From: Desulfobulbaceae bacterium
Lineage (GTDB): Bacteria > Desulfobacterota > Desulfobulbia > Desulfobulbales > Desulfurivibrionaceae
Direction: 5' to 3'
Length of the DNA: 7,964 bases
NCBI GenBank assembly: GCA_003557565.1
Contig: PWOG01000072.1
Coordinates: 1-7,964, forward strand
Shown here: one piece after another, positions 1 through 6,924 of the stretch
Position numbering within the stretch: position 1 is the first letter of the stretch
Layout: each line of letters opens with the position of its first letter
Translations under genes and position numbers: made by a program
Notes under the pieces: model-generated
Seen by the model: only the letters and a program-made list of their open reading frames with translations
The model's database searches: none
Told to the model about the DNA's origin: nothing

Positions 1-1
1 A

Positions 2-1297
2 GACATCACGGAATCCGTCCTGGCCCCCGCCACACCACCGGCAACCGGCCAAACGGCGGCTCCGTCGCCAGTGATCCCCGGTACCCAGCAGCCCTCATAC
101 ATTTCACCCCACCCCCAGCGGCAACTACTGGAATCCATGGCTCCGGAACCGCAACCGGAATCGGAACCGGCTTTGGAACCAACGCCGGAGAGTTCCTCCT
201 CGATTATCCGGGGCTCGGAAACCAACCGATTGCGCGGCGACAGTAAAAGCCAGGAAATTTCGCTGGACCTTCGCGCCATGGAGGCCGCCGACGTTACCGG
301 CGACGGTCGCCTGGAATTTATCCTGGCCGGCCCCAACCGGGTGGAAATCTACCGCCGTGAAGAAAACCGCTTTATCCGGATGGGCCGGATCAACACTCTC
401 AACCGCTATCCCATCCACTACCTTTCCACGGCGGATCTCAACGGCAACGGCCGGGCCGAGATCTACATCAGCGCCGCCGATCACCGCCGCCCCAACTCCC
501 TGATCGTCGAGTGGAACGGCAATGACTTCGTGCGCACCCACGACAACCTTTCCTGGTATATCAGGGCCATGGAACTGCCCATGGAGGGCGAAACCCTGGT
601 GGGTCAGCGGGCCGGCGGCGGCAGCTTCCTGCGTTCCGGCCTGTTCCGTCTTCATTCCGCAGACGACGGCAACCTGGAAGCAGGCGCTCCTCTGAGCCTG
701 CCCGGCCGGCTAAACCTTTTCGACTTCGCCCTGGCCGACCTGGACGGCAACGGCAGCCATGAAATTATCACCATCACCCAGGGGGAGCGCCTGGAGGTAC
801 TGAGCGCCGGCGGTGGCCGCCTGTGGCGCAGCAACAACCATTACGGGGGCACCACCCGGTATCTCGGCGGCCGGGAGAGCGCCGACGCCGCCCGGGCTCC
901 CCACGAAGTGGAACAGCATTATGTCCCCTCGCGGATCGTTCTCCGGGACGTCAACCTTAACGGCCGGCCCGAGGTGGTGGTGACCCAGAGCAACCCGACC
1001 CTCAGCCGGAGTGTTGGCCAGGTGCGCTATTACTCCAGCGGGGAAATCCATGCCCTGAGCTGGGACGGTTCCGGAATGGACGAAATTTGGCGGACCCGCA
1101 ACATCGAGGGATATATCGCCGATATTCAGCTTGGCCCGGATATAAGGGCCACCGATGATGATGGCGAAACCCGGCGCGGCGCCGAACTTTTTGTGGGAGT
1201 CAAAAACCAGGGCGGTGGTTTAAATCTTTTCTCCAAAGACACCAGCACCATCCATGTCTACCCGGTAGAATACCAGGAAACCAGGGAACAGAACTGA
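2..1297 (+). CDS. FG-GAP/VCBS-repeat beta-propeller protein, C-terminal part (5' end outside window)
   Basis: The reading frame is open from the left edge to the TGA at 1295-1297, so 431 residues are visible and the true start lies upstream. A GTG at 71 is in frame but nothing marks it as the start. Residues 1-85 are a low-complexity linker rich in Pro, Glu, Ser and Thr, typical of an exported protein. Residues 90-330 carry at least four FG-GAP/VCBS-type units with calcium-loop-like motifs: DVTGDGRLE (97-105), DLNGNGRAEI (145-154), DLDGNGSHEI (246-255) and DVNLNGRPEV (316-325). These loops normally join blades of a beta-propeller. The C-terminal region (about 340-425) continues with strand-rich sequence including GEIHALSWDGSG. 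The family is usually extracytoplasmic and is linked to ligand binding or surface roles; the substrate cannot be told here. Related proteins in Desulfobacterota can have an N-terminal lipoprotein or FlgO/TolB-like domain, but that part is not visible. The gene converges on the M28 peptidase gene. Confidence 0.85.
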   Translation, partial: DITESVLAPATPPATGQTAAPSPVIPGTQQPSYISPHPQRQLLESMAPEPQPESEPALEPTPESSSSIIRGSETNRLRGDSKSQEISLDLRAMEAADVTGDGRLEFILAGPNRVEIYRREENRFIRMGRINTLNRYPIHYLSTADLNGNGRAEIYISAADHRRPNSLIVEWNGNDFVRTHDNLSWYIRAMELPMEGETLVGQRAGGGSFLRSGLFRLHSADDGNLEAGAPLSLPGRLNLFDFALADLDGNGSHEIITITQGERLEVLSAGGGRLWRSNNHYGGTTRYLGGRESADAARAPHEVEQHYVPSRIVLRDVNLNGRPEVVVTQSNPTLSRSVGQVRYYSSGEIHALSWDGSGMDEIWRTRNIEGYIADIQLGPDIRATDDDGETRRGAELFVGVKNQGGGLNLFSKDTSTIHVYPVEYQETREQN

Positions 1298-1298
1298 C

Positions 1299-1362
1299 GT
1301 AAACGCCAGCGGGGAAAGAAAAAAGAGTGAAGCCCGCGATGGCAGTACTTGTTGGCGTTCAC
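1299..1362. repeat. Inverted repeat just after the FG-GAP gene
   Basis: GTAAACGCCA (1299-1308) pairs with TGGCGTTCAC (1353-1362) at 9 of 10 positions, and GCGGG (1309-1313) with CCCGC (1333-1337) extends it inward. The loop is A/G-rich. No T-run follows on the plus strand, so it is not a canonical intrinsic terminator for the FG-GAP gene, although it sits where one would be expected, directly after the stop codon. Confidence 0.4.
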
Positions 1363-1363
1363 C

Positions 1364-1459
1364 GGGGGCCGCAGATGCCCGGCATCGGCCCGTGTGAAGC
1401 CATCCACCAGGGCAAACAGGCCGATAACAAAGCAGCTGCGGTGCCCTGAGAACGCTTAC
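1364..1459 (+). repeat. Divergent copy of the intergenic repeat (copy C)
   Basis: This gap segment resembles the palindromic element at 6797-6898 in the same orientation. The right end, GCGGTGCCCTG then AGAACGCTTAC (1438-1459), matches 6877-6898 at 20 of 22 positions. CATCCACCAG (1401-1410) matches CATCCATCAG (6838-6847) at 9 of 10, and the distance between the two blocks is almost the same (37 versus 39 bases). The left part is only loosely similar. The repeat runs into the stop codon of the M28 gene, whose TAA (minus strand, 1456-1458) lies inside the shared GCTTAC. Copy C does not keep the inner hairpin seen in the 6797 copy. The left boundary is approximate. Confidence 0.5.
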
Positions 1460-2520
1460 CGGGACGGCGGCGAGCCAAGATCGGTTAGCACGCCTTTCAA
1501 CCCCTGGGCAACCAGCGCCATCCTGGCGTAATCGAGGCGGTCGGCGGTATCGCCGGCGGTATGATAATACGGATCCCGGAAGGGCAGGGTGTCCGTCACC
1601 AGGAAGGCTGGAAAACCGTGCTGCCAGAAGGACCAGTGGTCGGACCAGTCAACCCCGGGGACAAATTCCGGCAGGGCCGCACCTTCAGCGGGCAGGGCCG
1701 TTTCTTCCCTGAAGGCCTTGAGGCTTCTTTTCATCAACCGCAGATCAGCCAGCCGGGTTACCAAGGCGATAAAATTGGCCCGGTCGGGGTAGATCAGGCC
1801 GATCCCCGGAGCCGGGTAGCTCTGGCTGCCCGGCTCGTCACTGTAATATCCCAGGCCGTCCAAAGACAGCATCGCCACCGGTTGTTCACCAAGGTTTTTC
1901 ATGGTTTGCGCGTAGGCGTAACTGCCCATGTTTGGGGTTTGGAAAAAAGGTGGCTCTTCATTGGCAAAGGCCACGAAGCGTAAAGTTTTTGCCTGGGGCC
2001 GCTGATAAAACCATTCCGCCAGGGCCAGCAGTACCGCCACCGCCGAACTGTTGTCATTGGCACCCGGTGAGCCGGGCACCGTATCGTAGTGGGCCCCTAC
2101 CATGACCACCCGTTCAGGGTAAGAAGTGCCGGCAACCTCGGCGATCAGGTTGTCCGCCGATCTGCCCCGATATCTTTCTCCCTGCAGTTGATAAGAATGC
2201 CGGGTCGGAACCAGGCCGATCTCTTCCAGGCGGTGTTCAATCCAGGCCGCCGTGGTTTCCATGGTGCCGGGGCGATGCATGTGCCGCTCGCCGATGGTTT
2301 CGGCCAGATAGCGCACATCCTGCTGTAGCCGGGCGGCCAGCTCCTTTTCCGCCGGCGTCAGTTCAAGCACCGGCACCCGGGTATCCGATGAAGGCATAAA
2401 CAGCCACCACACCATAAAGACTGAAAGGAAAAGCAAGACCAGGCAGGACAGTATAATTGCCGAGGCCGCCAGCGGCCGCCACGGCGAAACGACACTGTTT
2501 TTATCGCGATCTTTGGCCAT
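1456..2520 (-). CDS. Membrane-anchored M28-family zinc peptidase
   Basis: The 354-residue product belongs to the peptidase family M28 (aminopeptidase-type, two-zinc). Candidate metal ligands and catalytic residues are all present: His144 and Asp146 in AHYDTVPG, Asp156 in GANDNSSA, the Glu188-Glu189 pair in FANEEPPFF, Asp221 in LSLDGLGYY and His320 in YYHTAGDT. A basic N-terminus (1-16) is followed by one hydrophobic segment at about 17-42, predicting a signal anchor with the peptidase domain outside the cytoplasm. The family removes N-terminal residues from peptides; this enzyme's substrate is unknown. I chose ATG at 2518-2520 because the hydrophobic anchor then begins near the N-terminus. 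The frame extends 41 codons further upstream to a TTG at 2641-2643, but that extension looks non-coding. The ribosome-binding site is weak (AAAAAGATGGA region). The gene stands alone, separated by a terminator from the upstream tRNA, and its stop codon overlaps an intergenic repeat. Confidence 0.93.
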   Translation of the reverse strand: MAKDRDKNSVVSPWRPLAASAIILSCLVLLFLSVFMVWWLFMPSSDTRVPVLELTPAEKELAARLQQDVRYLAETIGERHMHRPGTMETTAAWIEHRLEEIGLVPTRHSYQLQGERYRGRSADNLIAEVAGTSYPERVVMVGAHYDTVPGSPGANDNSSAVAVLLALAEWFYQRPQAKTLRFVAFANEEPPFFQTPNMGSYAYAQTMKNLGEQPVAMLSLDGLGYYSDEPGSQSYPAPGIGLIYPDRANFIALVTRLADLRLMKRSLKAFREETALPAEGAALPEFVPGVDWSDHWSFWQHGFPAFLVTDTLPFRDPYYHTAGDTADRLDYARMALVAQGLKGVLTDLGSPPSR

Positions 2521-2685
2521 TGGCGTCCATCTTTTTACCAAGCTTGTCAGCTTATCACCCCTTTGCCGGGCTTTGCTACTGTCTGTAAAAAGTATCAGAG
2601 ACCACCAGGCAAAACAAGTTTGCTGGTCAACCTGGTTGCCCAAAAGCCCCGGGCAGGCGGTTTTGGCGCAACATCTCAGGGGCTG

Positions 2686-2729
2686 AAAACAACAAAGGAC
2701 TTGCGGTCATTACACCGCAAGTCCTTTTT
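2686..2729 (-). terminator. Strong hairpin terminator after tRNA-Arg, probably bidirectional
   Basis: A perfect 14-bp stem (2694-2707 with 2714-2727) encloses a 6-base loop, CATTAC. On the minus strand it is followed by GTTGTTTT, ending transcription that leaves the tRNA gene 21 bases upstream. On the plus strand it is followed by TTTTTA, so it could also stop reads coming the other way. It separates the tRNA from the M28 gene. Confidence 0.88.
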
Positions 2730-2749
2730 ATCTTCTGGGGGGTATTTTC

Positions 2750-2826
2750 TGGCGCGCCCGGCAGGATTCGAACCTGCGACCTACGGCTTAGAAGGCCGGT
2801 GCTCTATCCAGCTGAGCTACGGGCGC
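2750..2826 (-). tRNA. tRNA-Arg, anticodon UCU
   Basis: The minus strand folds into a complete 77-base cloverleaf with the CCA end encoded. The acceptor stem GCGCCCG/CGGGCGC is perfect over 7 bp. The D arm is GCTC/GAGC, the anticodon loop CTTCTAA gives anticodon TCT (plus-strand positions 2790-2792), the variable loop has five bases, and the T arm is GCAGG-TTCGAAT-CCTGC. The discriminator base is G, usual for arginine tRNAs. It reads the AGA codon (and AGG by wobble). One oddity is a C-U mismatch at the 27-43 pair of the anticodon stem; the other four pairs are canonical. It is a single tRNA gene lying downstream of groEL on the same strand, behind the groEL terminator, so it probably has its own promoter in 2827-2930. 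Confidence 0.98.
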
Positions 2827-2932
2827 CCACTTTTGGGTGAAACCGTGCCGGTCATAAAAAACCAGGAGCTCGGACTACCCTGGCTCCGGCCGGAACGGAG
2901 CAAACATACCGGGTTTGCAAAACCGATGCAGT

Positions 2933-2973
2933 AAAAAAAAACAACGCCCCGGGACAAACCAGGGGCGTTGTTT
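2933..2973 (-). terminator. Intrinsic terminator of the groESL operon
   Basis: A perfect 12-bp stem (2939-2950 with 2962-2973) with an 11-base loop has a GC-rich inner part, and on the minus strand it runs straight into a T-tract (complement of the A run at 2933-2941). It lies about 200 bases beyond the groEL stop, giving the groEL message a long 3' untranslated region, and it shields the tRNA-Arg gene from read-through. Confidence 0.9.
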
Positions 2974-2977
2974 AAAG

Positions 2978-3045
2978 CAGCAATACATCGCAACACGAAC
3001 AGCATTACAACGGTGGTATCAGCGTTACCGTGGTTACAGCGATAC
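2978..3045. repeat. Four spaced copies of CAGC(A/G)(A/T)TAC
   Basis: The plus strand carries CAGCAATAC (2978-2986), CAGCATTAC (3000-3008), CAGCGTTAC (3020-3028) and CAGCGATAC (3037-3045). All are in the same orientation with start-to-start spacings of 22, 20 and 17 bases. The only variation is at positions 5 and 6. They lie in the groEL 3' untranslated region, between the terminator and the long palindrome. Function unknown; it may be protein-binding sites or a decayed tandem repeat. Confidence 0.6.
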
Positions 3046-3052
3046 CAGCGGC

Positions 3053-3167
3053 AAACGTTCAGCAGTGCCGCAGGTTGCGGCTAGCTGGACGGCGCCGCGT
3101 ACACCCCTGATGCCAGGGTCGAGCAAGCCGTCCCGCTAGCCGCAAGATGCGGTGCTGCTGGACGTTT
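3053..3167. repeat. Long imperfect palindrome behind groEL (copy A of the intergenic repeat)
   Basis: Two 41-base arms (3053-3093 and 3127-3167) are complementary at 35 of 41 positions and enclose a 33-base centre that has its own hairpin, CCCTG-ATGC-CAGGG. It begins 5 bases after the groEL stop codon. Seventeen bases of the right arm (3139-3155) are identical, in reverse complement, to 6800-6816 in the ilvE upstream gap. The element therefore looks like a member of a dispersed palindromic family rather than a simple 3' hairpin. It has no coding potential that I trust. Confidence 0.75.
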
Positions 3168-3171
3168 TCCA

Positions 3172-4839
<1,668 letters not shown>

Positions 4840-4885
4840 AATTATCTTCTCCTTCTATCTGCTGGTTGGGTATTGTTCAGGCCGC

Positions 4886-5176
4886 TTACTTCTCCACCAC
4901 GCCGAGGATATCATCCTCGCGCATGATCAGGTACTCTCCGCCTTCGATCTTGACATCGGTGCCGCCGTACTTGGAGAACAGCACGCGATCGCCGGCCTTG
5001 AGTTCCACCGGCATTCTCTCGCCCTTGTCGTTTAAGCGACCGTTACCCACGGCCTCCACGATGCCTTCCGCCGGTTTTTCCTTGGCGCTGTCGGGGATAA
5101 TAATGCCGCCTTTGGTTTTTTCTTCCTCTTCCAGTCGCTTGACCAGAATACGATCGTTTAATGGCCGAATTTTCAT
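4886..5176 (-). CDS. groES: Co-chaperonin GroES (Hsp10)
   Basis: The 96-residue product is the lid subunit; seven copies cap the GroEL chamber. The N-terminus MKIRPLNDRILVKR is diagnostic. The mobile loop is at about 17-33 with the hydrophobic GGIII patch (23-27) that contacts the GroEL apical domain, and the roof-loop region lies near 45-57. The length is normal for the family. The start ATG has a near-ideal ribosome-binding site, GGAGG, about 6 bases upstream. It is the first gene of the groES-groEL operon, 46 bases before groEL. Confidence 0.99.
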   Translation of the reverse strand: MKIRPLNDRILVKRLEEEEKTKGGIIIPDSAKEKPAEGIVEAVGNGRLNDKGERMPVELKAGDRVLFSKYGGTDVKIEGGEYLIMREDDILGVVEK

Positions 5177-5233
5177 GAACTACCTCCGTCTTTGGTTAAT
5201 CTGACAATAAAATGGGGGGTGGATAATGATAAA

Positions 5234-5260
5234 CCGGACCGCCCGATGGCGGCTGTCCGG
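5234..5260 (-). promoter_or_regulatory. Stem-loop in the groES leader
   Basis: CCGGAC (5234-5239) pairs with GTCCGG (5255-5260), and CGCC (5240-5243) with GGCG (5248-5251), leaving a 4-base loop and a 3-base bulge. It lies 58-84 bases upstream of the groES start. It is not followed closely by a T-run, so it is probably a leader structure rather than a terminator. Function unknown. Confidence 0.45.
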
Positions 5261-5297
5261 GGACAAAACAAAAAGTCATCATCACAGGATGGCGCAA

Positions 5298-5326
5298 ACA
5301 CTATGTACGGGATGAGGAAAAATCAA
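5298..5326 (-). promoter_or_regulatory. Possible groES promoter (weak match)
   Basis: On the minus strand TTGATT (5321-5326) and TAGTGT (5298-5303) are separated by 17 bases, about 120 bases before the groES ATG. The -10 box matches the consensus poorly. CTTGAT (5322-5327) also resembles a heat-shock sigma-32 -35 box, but no good CCCCAT-type -10 follows. I saw no CIRCE inverted repeat (TTAGCACTC-N9-GAGTGCTAA) in this leader, so HrcA control is not supported. Confidence 0.22.
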
Positions 5327-5366
5327 GAGCCGGGCCGCATTTTTTTCCAGGCCGGAAAATAATCGG

Positions 5367-5406
5367 AAAAAAGAGGCTATCGCCCCCGTCGGCAACGCCC
5401 GGGCGA
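5367..5406 (-). terminator. Probable intrinsic terminator of ilvE
   Basis: On the minus strand TCGCCC (5401-5406) pairs with GGGCGA (5380-5385), with a smaller CGT/ACG stem inside; CTCTTTTTT follows after a short spacer. It lies about 50 bases past the ilvE stop and before the groES leader, so ilvE and groESL are probably separate transcripts. The segment between (5421-5454) holds two more GC-rich hairpins: CGCTGGCG/CGCCGGCG (5421-5443), and GGCGCG/CGCGCC, which overlaps the ilvE stop codon. Confidence 0.5.
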
Positions 5407-5453
5407 AGGTCGCGCCCTAACGCTGGCGCCATGCACGCCGGCGCGGGGCGCGC

Positions 5454-6524
5454 CTACAGGCGAATGACCCAGTTGTAGGGATCGGCCTTGCGGCCGTACT
5501 GAATGGCGGTGAGTTCATTGAACAGCCTCAGGGCCAAATCGCCGATCCGGCCCTGATTGACCTGGCAGTCCCGGCCCTGGTAGTGCAGGGAGCCAACGGG
5601 AGAGATCACCGCCGCCGTACCGGTGCCGAACACCTCGCGCAGCTCGCCACGCTCGTTGGCGGCGAAAACCTCGTCGATGGCAATAGCGCGCTCCTCCACC
5701 GGCAGCTCCCAGTCGGCCAGCAGCCGCAGCACTGAATCCCGGGTGATCCCGGGAAGGATGCTGCCGGAAAGGGGCGGCGTTACGATCCTGTCGTTGAAAA
5801 CAAAAAAGATGTTCATGGTGCCCACTTCTTCCACGAAGCGCCGCTCGCTGGCATCCAGCCACAGCACCTGGGTAAACCCCTTCTGCTGGGCCTCCACCGC
5901 GGCCATGATGCTGGCGGCGTAGTTGCCGGCGGTCTTGGCCTCGCCGGCACCGCCGGGCACCGCCCGCACATAGCTGTCGGTGACATAGATCTTTACCGGG
6001 TTAAAGCCTTCGGGGTAATAGGCCCCCACCGGGCTTAGAATGATAAAGAACAGATATTCCAGGGCCGGCCGGACCCCCAGGCCCGCCTCGGTGGCCACCA
6101 TGGTGGGCCGGATATAGAGGGAAGCACCGTCATCGGCCGGGGGCACCCAGTCGGCATCGACTTGCAGCAGGGCCTTGAGGCCGTCGAAAACGGTGTCCAC
6201 CGGCAGTTCGGGCATGCACATCCGGCTGGCGGAGCGGTTCATGCGCTCCAGATTGGAGTGGGGACGAAAAAGATAAATTCTGTCGTTTTCGCCCCGGTAG
6301 GCCTTTAAGCCCTCGAAAATGGCCTGACCGTAATGGAGCACCATGGCCGCCGGATCCAGGGAAAAAGGACCGTATGGGCGAATCACGGGGTCATGCCAGC
6401 CGCGGTTGACATCATAGGGCATGACCAGCATGTGATCGGTGAATATTTTACCAAACCCCAACTCCTTGTCGTTGGGCCTGGACCGGCGCTGGTCCGGGGG
6501 CAGTATTTCGGTTTTGATTTCCAT
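5454..6524 (-). CDS. ilvE: Branched-chain-amino-acid aminotransferase
   Basis: The 356-residue product is a fold-type IV PLP aminotransferase of the type II BCAT group, near the usual length of about 355-365. It transfers the amino group between glutamate and the 2-oxo acids of leucine, isoleucine and valine, the last step of their synthesis. Visible family marks include the N-terminal MVLHYGQAIFEGLKAYRG (about 61-78), the PLP-lysine region GGAGEAKTAGNYAAS with Lys197, the cofactor glutamate Glu233 in EEVGTMNIFF, the phosphate-binding SILPGITRDSVL (255-266) and GTGTAAVISPV (300-310). The start ATG overlaps the stop of a small upstream frame (TGATG at 6522-6526) and has no clear ribosome-binding site, but the protein begins as in its relatives (MEIKTEILPPDQRR). 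It stands upstream of groES on the same strand, separated by a probable terminator. Confidence 0.96.
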   Translation of the reverse strand: MEIKTEILPPDQRRSRPNDKELGFGKIFTDHMLVMPYDVNRGWHDPVIRPYGPFSLDPAAMVLHYGQAIFEGLKAYRGENDRIYLFRPHSNLERMNRSASRMCMPELPVDTVFDGLKALLQVDADWVPPADDGASLYIRPTMVATEAGLGVRPALEYLFFIILSPVGAYYPEGFNPVKIYVTDSYVRAVPGGAGEAKTAGNYAASIMAAVEAQQKGFTQVLWLDASERRFVEEVGTMNIFFVFNDRIVTPPLSGSILPGITRDSVLRLLADWELPVEERAIAIDEVFAANERGELREVFGTGTAAVISPVGSLHYQGRDCQVNQGRIGDLALRLFNELTAIQYGRKADPYNWVIRL

Positions 6525-6924
6525 CAGACAACCCGTTGATTATGATAATAGATGGTGGTCCGAGGTGCGGGACTATGCCCCGCCGGCTGCCACCTCTGTG
6601 TAATCTGTTGTTTTATGAGTTTTATCGGCGCTTTTTGGCAGACCTCCGACAGCGCTGAAAATAACCCGCAATATAACGGAGTTCCCCCACCATGGAAACA
6701 ACTTATTTCACTTGGCATCTGCCAGCTCTTTTAGGTACAGTGAACAAAATAATTATGCCCACCAATTACACACCGTAAACGACCGTATGTGATCATGGGG
6801 CACCGCATCTTGCGGCGAACGAGGCGGCGAAGGCGTACATCCATCAGTACGTGAGCCGGCCCGATCGCCGCTCTCGGCGGTGCCCTGTGACCGCTTACAA
6901 ACACCCGCCAAGGCAGGCAGCCAC
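6525..6924. other. 400-base divergent intergenic gap between ilvE and the AI-2E-family gene
   Basis: No convincing gene is present. The ilvE-proximal half is AT-rich in places and should contain the ilvE promoter. It includes an ATTAT-G-ATAAT palindrome (6539-6549), a GCGGG/CCCGC hairpin (near 6567-6583) and a TATATT sequence, but I could not fix a -35/-10 pair. The minus strand has a 64-codon open frame (6524-6718) whose stop overlaps the ilvE ATG. The distal half has ACCGTA twice in direct repeat (around 6769-6786) and then the palindromic repeat 6797-6898, which ends 26 bases before the start of the plus-strand gene. Confidence 0.6.
6797..6898 (+). repeat. Palindromic intergenic repeat (copy B)
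   Basis: The plus strand can fold into one long interrupted hairpin. GGGCACCGC (6798-6806) pairs with GCGGTGCCC (6877-6885), GCGGCGA (6812-6818) pairs with TCGCCGC (6865-6871) across a 5-by-5 internal loop, and CGTAC (6834-6838) pairs with GTACG (6847-6851) at the tip. Its left end shares 17 identical bases with the palindrome behind groEL, and its right end shares 20 of 22 bases with 1438-1459. It sits directly upstream of the AI-2E-family gene start, so it could also shape that gene's leader. Confidence 0.72.

Noticed and set aside
1339..1449. A 36-codon plus-strand frame between the FG-GAP and M28 genes
   Set aside because: It lies within the repeat-like segment, has no convincing ribosome-binding site and no recognisable product.
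1482..1492. TTAGCACGC, resembling half of a CIRCE operator
   Set aside because: It is inside the M28 coding region, has no matching second half and is far from the groESL operon.
2521..2643. A 41-residue N-terminal extension of the M28 protein from a TTG
   Set aside because: The extension lacks a ribosome-binding site and puts the signal anchor unusually deep; ATG 2518-2520 gives a normal N-terminus.
2817..3005. A 62-codon minus-strand frame across the groEL terminator
   Set aside because: It runs through a strong intrinsic terminator and overlaps the 5' end of the tRNA gene, so it is not a plausible gene.
3053..3167. Integron attC site as an explanation of the palindrome behind groEL
   Set aside because: The arms end in AACGTT-like sequence, but no proper core-site pair or extrahelical bases are evident, and there is no integrase or cassette context in the window.
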